NCBI GenBank assembly: GCA_017394565.1
Contig: JAFPXW010000074.1
Location: 1-5,461 of the forward strand
DNA from: Oscillospiraceae bacterium
Lineage (GTDB): Bacteria > Bacillota > Clostridia > Oscillospirales > Ruminococcaceae
Direction of reading: 5' to 3'
DNA length: 5,461 nt
Shown: one piece after another, positions 1 through 4,248 of the stretch
Layout of the letters: each line of letters starts with the position of its first letter
How positions within the stretch are numbered: the first letter of the stretch is position 1
Translations under genes and position numbers: made by a program
Notes under the pieces: generated by a model
Told to the model about the DNA's origin: nothing
What the model saw: only the letters and a program-made list of their open reading frames with translations
Database searches by the model: none

Positions 1-37
1 CGATGAGTGCGCCGGTCTTGGATGATGATTTAGCCAT
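1..37 (-). CDS. 5' end of an unidentified gene (cut by window edge)
   Basis: Only the first 12 codons are visible, reading MAKSSSKTGALI on the minus strand. An AAAGGA ribosome site lies about 6-7 nt before the ATG. The gene follows the membrane-protein gene at 79-771 with a 41-nt gap and no T-rich terminator between them, so the two are probably co-transcribed. Twelve residues are too few to assign a family. In some Firmicutes an XpaC-like membrane protein is followed by a TelA/YaaN-type gene, but nothing visible here confirms that. Confidence 0.6.
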   Translation of the reverse strand, partial: MAKSSSKTGALI

Positions 38-62
38 GATGTTTTCCTTTCTGTGGCGGAAC

Positions 63-79
63 AGGACGGATTTCGTCCT
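63..79 (-). repeat. Small intercistronic hairpin
   Basis: AGGACG (63-68) and CGTCCT (74-79) form a perfect 6-bp stem with a 5-nt loop. The hairpin overlaps the TAA stop codon (79-81) of the membrane-protein gene and lies about 25 nt before the next start codon. No run of T follows on the minus strand, so it does not look like an intrinsic terminator. It could be an mRNA stability or processing element between the two cistrons, or chance. Confidence 0.35.
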
Positions 80-771
80 TATTCCTGCATTTCCTGCTGA
101 AGCTGCTGGGTGACCTCCGAGGCGGAAGCACCGTCGCGCAGCTCGTGCAGGGCTGCGGTGATGTTGTCGAGATGAAGATTCTCCATATCCGCGCTGTCAC
201 CGATCTGTGAGATCTCGATGATGAGATTATCATACTGGTTGAGCAGCTGCTTGTTCTGCGTCAGCACCTTATGGAGGAATTCGTAATGCATCGGGAACCG
301 GGACTGATCCTCCAGATCAAGGATGGTCATGCGCGTGATGATCTTCTTCATATTGGAGAACAGGCAATCCTGCACATCCTCGCTGAGAGACAGGAACGGG
401 TTGCCGGGTTCCTTCGCCTGATCGCCAAGCAGTGCCTTGAGCGCGGTCTGCTTCTGATAAAACAGATCCAGCTGATGCGTTGCCTCGTTCAGTTCGTTAT
501 TAAACGGATTCTTGCTGCTTCTCCAGCTTTGCAGGGCTTCGCGGTAGTCCTGTGCATCGCGGAATCTGGTGGACTGCACGGATATCGGCTGATCCTTCCG
601 GTTCAGGAGCCAGTAATTCACACCGATGAAAACGCCCACACTGATCGCAGCTGCGATGACGGCCGCAATGGGATTTGCCGCCAGATTCAGCAGACCGCGT
701 GAAAACAGCACGACCTCCAGCACCGCAAATCCAGCATTGAAGCCAAGAAGTGCCCAGAAATTGGATCTCAT
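79..771 (-). CDS. Uncharacterised membrane protein with N-terminal two-helix hairpin and cytoplasmic helical domain (230 aa)
   Basis: The ATG at 771 is chosen because a perfect GGAGGT (778-783) sits 6-7 nt upstream. A longer frame exists upstream but its ATGs lack such a site and lie in the promoter region. Residues about 5-23 and 34-56 are hydrophobic and read as two membrane helices joined by a short loop. Arg2 on one side and Arg58-Lys59 on the other suggest that both ends are cytoplasmic. The remaining ~170 residues are charged, Gln/Leu/Glu-rich and probably helical, with no enzyme motif I can recognise. The layout (short membrane anchor plus helical cytoplasmic domain, followed by another gene) resembles XpaC-like proteins, but the sequence match is not clear to me and I do not assign it. 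A consensus promoter lies directly upstream, divergent from the methyltransferase promoter. Confidence 0.85.
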   Translation of the reverse strand: MRSNFWALLGFNAGFAVLEVVLFSRGLLNLAANPIAAVIAAAISVGVFIGVNYWLLNRKDQPISVQSTRFRDAQDYREALQSWRSSKNPFNNELNEATHQLDLFYQKQTALKALLGDQAKEPGNPFLSLSEDVQDCLFSNMKKIITRMTILDLEDQSRFPMHYEFLHKVLTQNKQLLNQYDNLIIEISQIGDSADMENLHLDNITAALHELRDGASASEVTQQLQQEMQE

Positions 772-810
772 GCACACACCTCCGATCATAGTTTCGTATA
801 GTACAACATT

Positions 811-839
811 ATTATAGCACAAACCCCATGCCCTGTCAA
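811..839 (-). promoter_or_regulatory. Consensus sigma-A-type promoter of the membrane-protein gene
   Basis: On the minus strand TTGACA (839-834) is followed after exactly 17 bp by TATAAT (816-811). The -10 box is preceded by TGC, an extended -10 motif. The expected start of transcription is near 804, giving a leader of about 33 nt before the ATG at 771. Both hexamers match the consensus perfectly. Confidence 0.9.
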
Positions 840-848
840 GCTTGACAG
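833..848. repeat. 16-bp perfect palindrome holding two back-to-back -35 boxes
   Basis: CTGTCAAG at 833-840 is followed directly by its exact reverse complement CTTGACAG at 841-848. The palindrome contains the -35 boxes of both divergent promoters (TTGACA on each strand), separated by only 2 bp. It may be simply the consequence of two consensus -35 boxes meeting, or it may also be a binding site for a dimeric regulator. In either case two polymerases could not occupy both promoters at once. Confidence 0.85.
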
Positions 849-870
849 AACCGATTTTCTATGGTATACT
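842..870 (+). promoter_or_regulatory. Consensus sigma-A-type promoter of the methyltransferase operon
   Basis: TTGACA (842-847) is followed after exactly 17 bp by TATACT (865-870), with TGG just before the -10 box as an extended -10 motif. Transcription should start near 877, giving a leader of about 63 nt before the ATG at 940. It is arranged divergently to the promoter at 811-839, with the -35 boxes 2 bp apart. Confidence 0.9.
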
Positions 871-893
871 GGAAAAAAGATCATGAATTCTGC

Positions 894-921
894 TTGATTG
901 CCTGCGGCGGTCAGCAATCAA
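894..921 (+). promoter_or_regulatory. Perfect inverted repeat in the methyltransferase leader
   Basis: TTGATTGC (894-901) and GCAATCAA (914-921) form a perfect 8-bp stem around a 12-nt GC-rich loop. The repeat lies wholly inside the predicted 5' untranslated leader and ends 9 nt before the ribosome site GGAG (931-934). No T-run follows, so it is not an obvious attenuator. It could act as a DNA operator, an RNA hairpin affecting translation, or an mRNA stabiliser. The sequence does not decide between these. Confidence 0.55.
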
Positions 922-939
922 AAGAAATCTGGAGTGAAT

Positions 940-2289
940 ATGGAATCAGAAAATACTGCACCCGAAGCATTCGGGCTCGGGTTTGTCGGGCGGCGTGCGG
1001 CAATGGCGGAGGTTTCCGCGCCGAACCGCTGCCGGCTCATTCCTGCGGATGCGTCCGAAAAGAACGTCGGCAATTCGCAGAATCTTTATATTGAAGGCGA
1101 CTGTCTGGATGCCTTGCGGTGTCTGCGTGAAACACATTCGGGGCGCATCCGGATGATCTATATTGATCCGCCCTACAACACGGGCAGCGATCATGTTTAC
1201 AACGACCGCTTCCGGCAGACGATCTCGGCTTACCGCGGACTTGGCGCTGCTGCGGACGAATACGGGCAGCAGCATTCCGCCTGGTGCGCGATGATGTATC
1301 CGCGGCTTGCCATCGCAAGGGAACTGCTCACGGAGGACGGCGTCATTTTTATCAGCATCGGTGAGCAGGAACTGCACACGCTGCTGTTTCTTTGCGATGA
1401 ACTGTACGGCGCGGAGAACCGCATCACGCTTTTTTCGCGCGTGACCAAGAAATCCAGCAACAACGGCGGGCAATTTTCCCCATGCGTGGACTATATCGCC
1501 GCTTACGCCCGATGCGCCGTGAAGGTACCGCCGTATACTGTCGCACTGCCGGAGGAGATCGTGTCGCGTTACAAAAAGCACGATGCGCACCTTGCACAGC
1601 GCGGTCCGTATCAGGAGGTCAGCCTGTATATGTCAGCCCTGAAGCACGGTGGCTCGTGCTATCCGATCGTCTGCCCGGATGGGCAGGAGGTCATTCCGCC
1701 GAACGGAAAGCCGTGGCGCTGGAATCCGGAGCGCCTGGCGAAAGGGCTTGCGGAGGATCGTGTCGTGTTCAAGAAAAGCACGCGGTCTCCCCTGCTGGAT
1801 GCCAGGACCGGTGTTCGTGCGCACTGGAATGTTTACACAAAAATGTATCTCGGCGAACGCGGAGAGGGCTTGCATCCGAAGAATTTCAGCGAAGCGTTCC
1901 CGAATACGCTCGCATCACATGAGCTTCGCAGACTTGGCATCCCGTTTGATTTCGCAAAGCCTGTCAGCCTGATCGCGTATCTTGTCAAATTGCAGACGGC
2001 GGAGGACAGCATTGTGCTGGATCTGTTTTCCGGCTCGGCCACAACGGCGCACGCGGTCATGCAGCTCAATGCGGAGGACGGCGGCTGCCGTCGGTTTATC
2101 ATGGTGCAGATCCCGGAAGCAGTCGCACCGAACGGAACTGCCGCTGCCCAGGGATTTCAGACGATCTGCGACATCGGAAAGGAGCGTATCCGCCGCGCCG
2201 CCAAGCAGCTGCACGCGATACATCCGGATGCAGAATTTGACGACGGATTCCGTGTGATGCGGATCATGCCGGACGGAGGTGAGGACTGA
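940..2289 (+). CDS. Type III Mod-like site-specific DNA methyltransferase (probably adenine-N6), stand-alone, 449 aa
   Basis: The protein should transfer a methyl group from S-adenosylmethionine to a base, probably adenine N6, in a specific DNA site. The start of the catalytic region, IEGDCLDALRCL (51-62), is followed by motif IV DPPY at 76-79 within YIDPPYNTGSD. A target-recognition stretch follows at roughly 160-340. The cofactor motif DLFSGSATT is at 361-369 and is followed by TAHAVMQLNAEDGG, typical of type III Mod. The order motif IV, recognition region, motif I is that of the beta class. The chain ends just after GFRVMRI (437-442), where full Mod proteins usually continue for 100 or more residues, and no res gene is visible. 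ATG 940 is preferred over the in-frame TTG 898 because GGAG (931-934) lies 5 nt before it and the family N-terminus (FGLGFVGRRAA) follows. Its stop overlaps the next ATG by 1 nt. Confidence 0.93.
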   Translation: MESENTAPEAFGLGFVGRRAAMAEVSAPNRCRLIPADASEKNVGNSQNLYIEGDCLDALRCLRETHSGRIRMIYIDPPYNTGSDHVYNDRFRQTISAYRGLGAAADEYGQQHSAWCAMMYPRLAIARELLTEDGVIFISIGEQELHTLLFLCDELYGAENRITLFSRVTKKSSNNGGQFSPCVDYIAAYARCAVKVPPYTVALPEEIVSRYKKHDAHLAQRGPYQEVSLYMSALKHGGSCYPIVCPDGQEVIPPNGKPWRWNPERLAKGLAEDRVVFKKSTRSPLLDARTGVRAHWNVYTKMYLGERGEGLHPKNFSEAFPNTLASHELRRLGIPFDFAKPVSLIAYLVKLQTAEDSIVLDLFSGSATTAHAVMQLNAEDGGCRRFIMVQIPEAVAPNGTAAAQGFQTICDIGKERIRRAAKQLHAIHPDAEFDDGFRVMRIMPDGGED

Positions 2290-2456
2290 TGGACTGCGAG
2301 AACTGCGCTTACTATTCCTATGACGAGGAATGGGAGGAATATGTCTGCGAAGCCAATATCGACGAGGACGAATATGCAAGGCTGTTACAGGGGCATTATC
2401 AGAAATGTCCGTATTTCCGCGACGGTGACGAATATCGGATCGCGCGGAAGCAGTGA
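2289..2456 (+). CDS. Four-cysteine mini-protein, DUF6472-like (55 aa)
   Basis: The ATG at 2289 shares its A with the TGA stop of the methyltransferase, so translation is probably coupled. GGAGG (2275-2279) lies 9 nt upstream. The product begins MDCENCAYYSYDEEWEEYVC and is very acidic in its first half. It has Cys3, Cys6, Cys20 and Cys40 (C-x2-C-x13-C-x19-C), the last within CPYFR, and ends in DEYRIARKQ. This pattern matches, from memory, the DUF6472 family of small Clostridial proteins, whose function is unknown. The cysteines could bind zinc or an iron-sulfur cluster (inference). Being downstream in the same operon may mean a role with the methyltransferase, or only shared transcription. A strong terminator follows 18 nt after the stop codon. 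Confidence 0.88.
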   Translation: MDCENCAYYSYDEEWEEYVCEANIDEDEYARLLQGHYQKCPYFRDGDEYRIARKQ

Positions 2457-2474
2457 GCGTTTCAAAGATCATAT

Positions 2475-2506
2475 AAAAAAGACCTGCGGAATGCAGGTCT
2501 TTTTTT
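2475..2506. terminator. Strong bidirectional intrinsic terminator
   Basis: GACCTGC (2481-2487) and GCAGGTC (2493-2499) form a GC-rich 7-bp stem with loop GGAAT. The stem is extended by six A on the left (2475-2480) pairing with the T-run on the right (2500-2506). On the plus strand seven T follow the stem, ending the methyltransferase operon. On the minus strand six T follow, 10 nt past the stop of the FTR-like gene. It therefore serves both convergent operons. Confidence 0.93.
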
Positions 2507-2515
2507 CGAGCTGTT

Positions 2516-2713
2516 TCAATCCTTCGACTTATAATACAGCAGACAATGGCAGTAGCCCTCGAAATCAGGATCCTGCATCTGTTCGCGGAATTCCTTGCAG
2601 ATGCACCTGGTATCCTCGGTGCGCGAAAGCCGGCAGGGACAGTAGCCGCCGGTGGCCTTCAGACCCTCCTTCACGCGCTGCACGATCGCCTCATCTTCGT
2701 TCAGGCGTACCAT
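2516..2713 (-). CDS. Small ferredoxin:thioredoxin reductase catalytic-chain-like protein (65 aa)
   Basis: The protein has three CxC pairs: CPC at 25-27, CIC at 37-39 and CHC at 55-57, the last inside GYCHCLLYY. In the catalytic beta chain of ferredoxin:thioredoxin reductase (FTR), six such cysteines hold a 4Fe-4S cluster and a redox disulfide that passes electrons from ferredoxin to thioredoxin. The spacing here is C-x9-C between the first two pairs and C-x15-C between the last two, unlike the classical x16 and x8. The chain is also much shorter than the ~110-residue plant/cyanobacterial subunit, so the cluster geometry is an inference. The gene starts 5 nt after the thioredoxin stop, with GAGG (2727-2724) 10 nt before the ATG, so the pair is almost surely co-transcribed. 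That neighbourhood supports a thioredoxin-reducing role. A generic Fe-S or zinc mini-protein is the alternative. Confidence 0.83.
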   Translation of the reverse strand: MVRLNEDEAIVQRVKEGLKATGGYCPCRLSRTEDTRCICKEFREQMQDPDFEGYCHCLLYYKSKD

Positions 2714-2718
2714 CGCTT

Positions 2719-3033
2719 TCAGTCCTCGTGCTTCATCAGGATCGCGCGGATATCGGAAGCCTGACGCATTCCCACGATCTTCTCGACCGCTTGTCCGCTT
2801 TTGAATACGATCATCGTCGGGATGGCTTCAATGCCAACCTGCATCGCAAGCTCGCGGTTTTCATCGACATTGACCTTTCCGATGCGGTATTCCGGATGTG
2901 CCTTGTCCACCTGTTCGAGGATCTCTCCCTGCATCATGCACGGACCGCACCAGGTTGCCCAGAAATCCACCAGGATCGGATCTGCATCCTCGATCGCATC
3001 AAAGAAATTCTCGGTGTTCAGCTTCATGATCAT
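2719..3033 (-). CDS. trxA: Thioredoxin with atypical residues around the active site (104 aa)
   Basis: The product is a single-domain cytoplasmic thiol-disulfide oxidoreductase of normal thioredoxin length. The active site WCGPC is at 28-32 after VDFWAT, with the buried acid Asp23, the cis-proline loop AIPT at 70-73 (Pro72), and the late Gly88. Two positions that are highly conserved in classical thioredoxins differ: the residue after the second active-site cysteine is Met33 rather than Lys, and the helix-kink proline five residues after it is Glu37. The start at 3033 is set by AAAGGAGGT, whose GGAGG (3046-3042) lies 8 nt upstream. Met3 is a second possible start. The FTR-like gene follows after 5 nt, so ferredoxin rather than NADPH may be its electron source (inference). 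No clear promoter of its own was found between the hairpin at 3059-3090 and the ribosome site. Confidence 0.95.
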   Translation of the reverse strand: MIMKLNTENFFDAIEDADPILVDFWATWCGPCMMQGEILEQVDKAHPEYRIGKVNVDENRELAMQVGIEAIPTMIVFKSGQAVEKIVGMRQASDIRAILMKHED

Positions 3034-3058
3034 ATGCGTGACCTCCTTTGTTTTATGA

Positions 3059-3090
3059 AAATACCGGCAAAGCGAACTTCGCCGGTATTT
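3059..3090 (-). terminator. Hairpin between lipoprotein and thioredoxin genes, probable terminator or attenuator
   Basis: AAATACCGGC (3059-3068) and GCCGGTATTT (3081-3090) form a perfect 10-bp stem with a 12-nt loop. On the minus strand the stem ends in TATTTT followed by CATAAAA, a short and imperfect T-tract. It begins 23 nt after the lipoprotein stop codon, as a terminator should. However, the thioredoxin ribosome site (3049-3041) starts only about 10 nt beyond it, which leaves no room for a promoter after the hairpin. Partial read-through from the lipoprotein gene, or a weak promoter ahead of the hairpin, must feed the thioredoxin pair. Confidence 0.7.
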
Positions 3091-3113
3091 CGTATCATAA
3101 ACTTGTTCTGCGA

Positions 3114-4013
3114 TCAAGCAGCCTGATCGCCCTCAGTAGCAGCGGTTTCTTCCTCACCCTCAGTCTCTGCTGCACTGTCAGCAGCTTCTGCATCTGCATC
3201 GGTCTCAGCTGCTTCCGCACCTGTCTCATCACCTGCATTTGCAGTGCCTGCAGAACCGGAATCGGTCAGGGTAAAGGTGACTTCAACAGTCGTCCACTGG
3301 CTGAAATCAGCAGTGTCTACACACTGTGCAGAGTAGTCTGCGCAAATGTCCAGTGCATTGCCGTCCTCATCATACAGCGGGCCATCCACACATCTGCCGT
3401 CACCGGACGGTGCGCTGACGTAGGAATTGAAAATGTTGGAGCGCAGCTCGATGCCGTCGTCGGAAGAAGTGTAGTTCTTCGCGGTCATCTCGATCTCCTT
3501 GCCGTCCACCTTGATGCTGTCGATGGTGATGACTGCGTTCGGATACAGCTCTGCACCGTGCGGGATCATGATAGACATGAAGGACAGGCCTTCCGGTACA
3601 TACTGATCGGTCACGTCACCGGTGGTGTCATAACGGAAGCCGTTGGTATCAGCGGTAACAGAAACCGTGTAGGTGCCGTCGCCGTTAATGTCTGCGATGC
3701 CTGCATCATAGGCAAGCATATAGCCCTTGCCGTCTGTGGAAGAACCCCAGTACTGGATCCACCACTGACCGTCTACGATTGCCAGATATGCCTGACCATC
3801 CTGTGCGTCCTTTGCTTCCTCGAATTCCACATCAGCCTGTGTCACTTCGATCGCTGCCTCGGTGGTAGCTTCTGTGGTTTCCTCCACTGTCGTCGCCTCG
3901 GTCGGAGCCTCGGTCTCTGCTACGGAATCAGCCGGCTGATTGCCACAGGCAACTGCGGAGCCTGCGATCATCATTGCTGCCATCAGGCAAGCGAGATACT
4001 TCTTCATCTTCAT
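3114..4013 (-). CDS. Secreted lipoprotein of unknown function with two acidic low-complexity segments (299 aa)
   Basis: The N-terminus is a lipoprotein signal peptide: positive MKMKK, a hydrophobic Ala/Met-rich core, and lipobox AVAC with the modified cysteine at 23, so the protein should be anchored to the outer face of the membrane. Residues 27-58 are a Thr/Glu/Ala linker. Residues ~60-250 look like a beta-rich globular domain with WWIQYWG (84-90), an acidic DINGDG turn (108-113) that could bind calcium, and three cysteines (208, 224, 231). Residues ~251-299 form a second acidic Ala/Glu/Asp/Thr/Gly tail without a single Lys or Arg. I do not recognise the domain. A substrate-binding or carbohydrate-binding role is possible but unproven. 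The start at 4013 fits GAGG (4026-4023) 9 nt upstream, whereas Met codons further up lack a ribosome site. It has its own upstream promoter region at 4084-4112. Confidence 0.9.
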   Translation of the reverse strand: MKMKKYLACLMAAMMIAGSAVACGNQPADSVAETEAPTEATTVEETTEATTEAAIEVTQADVEFEEAKDAQDGQAYLAIVDGQWWIQYWGSSTDGKGYMLAYDAGIADINGDGTYTVSVTADTNGFRYDTTGDVTDQYVPEGLSFMSIMIPHGAELYPNAVITIDSIKVDGKEIEMTAKNYTSSDDGIELRSNIFNSYVSAPSGDGRCVDGPLYDEDGNALDICADYSAQCVDTADFSQWTTVEVTFTLTDSGSAGTANAGDETGAEAAETDADAEAADSAAETEGEEETAATEGDQAA

Positions 4014-4038
4014 AGTCATTTTCCTCATTTCTGCTTTG

Positions 4039-4055
4039 CCGGAATCAGATTCCGG
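4039..4055 (-). promoter_or_regulatory. Perfect inverted repeat in the lipoprotein leader
   Basis: CCGGAATC (4039-4046) and GATTCCGG (4048-4055) are exact reverse complements around one central base. As RNA they give a GC-capped stem of about 7 bp with a 3-nt loop, ending 12 nt before the ribosome site of the lipoprotein gene. With the predicted start of transcription near 4077 it lies in the 5' leader. It could protect the mRNA 5' end, tune translation, or be a protein-binding operator. Confidence 0.6.
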
Positions 4056-4083
4056 TCGGTCTGAATGTTTATGTGACATAACC

Positions 4084-4112
4084 ATCATACACGATTTTTG
4101 TCAAAAGTGCAA
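4084..4112 (-). promoter_or_regulatory. Probable promoter of the lipoprotein gene
   Basis: On the minus strand TTGCAC (4112-4107) and TATGAT (4089-4084) are separated by exactly 17 bp. The -10 box matches the consensus in five of six positions, the -35 box only in TTG. A perfect TTGACA also occurs at 4104-4099, but its partner at 17-18 bp (4075-4081) is a poor -10 box. The choice between the two is uncertain. The first predicts a leader of about 63 nt. Confidence 0.55.
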
Positions 4113-4126
4113 TTCACAAATTGCAC
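4107..4126. promoter_or_regulatory. Perfect 8-4-8 inverted repeat over the -35 region, likely operator
   Basis: GTGCAATT (4107-4114) and AATTGCAC (4119-4126) are exact reverse complements separated by CACA. The inner end of the lipoprotein promoter's putative -35 box lies inside the left arm, so a bound dimer would block the promoter. A further ATTGCA occurs at 4134-4139. On the minus strand only four T follow the stem, so a weak terminator for the ABC-F gene ending at 4249 is the alternative. The AT-rich stem, with three G-C pairs, argues against that. Confidence 0.55.
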
Positions 4127-4248
4127 GAACTTTATTGCATTTCTAAATCCCAGATGGTACAGATTCGACAAAAATGTGTAAAAAAACCTGGTTTGTCATC
4201 TTTTTGAAAATGCTCTGCAATCGACTTGAAATCTTTGGAATTTCTGTG
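4127..4248. other. AT-rich non-coding spacer downstream of the ABC-F gene
   Basis: This stretch holds no credible gene or clear terminator. GACAAAAAT at 4167-4175 is the exact reverse complement of ATTTTTGTC at 4094-4102, a loose 9-bp inverted repeat. A run of seven A (minus-strand T) at 4180-4186 has no stable GC stem in front of it. A short GAAAT/ATTTC pair lies at 4228-4244. How ABC-F transcription ends is therefore unresolved. Confidence 0.5.

Noticed and set aside
898..939. Longer methyltransferase start at TTG 898
   Set aside because: The TTG lies inside the leader inverted repeat and has no ribosome site in front of it. ATG 940 has GGAG 5 nt upstream and begins close to the conserved family N-terminus.
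946..1590. 214-codon open frame on the minus strand inside the methyltransferase
   Set aside because: It is antisense to conserved methyltransferase motifs and shows no plausible start site or domain.
3089..3117. Possible thioredoxin promoter (TTGATC, 17 bp, TACGAA) on the minus strand
   Set aside because: The -10 match is poor and the start would fall within the hairpin. It is too weak to annotate.
2320..3126. 268-codon open frame on the plus strand running through the terminator and the thioredoxin
   Set aside because: It would read through a strong terminator and overlaps three better supported genes, and its composition is shadow-like.
3850..3935. Repetitive Thr/Glu/Ala-coding stretch as a tandem repeat locus
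   Set aside because: The repetition is a degenerate low-complexity linker at protein level without a fixed DNA unit, which is common in Firmicute lipoproteins.
3048..4064. 338-codon open frame on the plus strand across the lipoprotein gene
   Set aside because: It is an antisense shadow: Cys/His/Arg-rich with no family motif and no ribosome site. The minus strand encodes a clear lipoprotein there.
4014..4088. Upstream in-frame ATGs (up to 4088) for the lipoprotein
   Set aside because: They would put about 25 charged residues before the signal peptide, overlap the -10 box, and lack a ribosome site.
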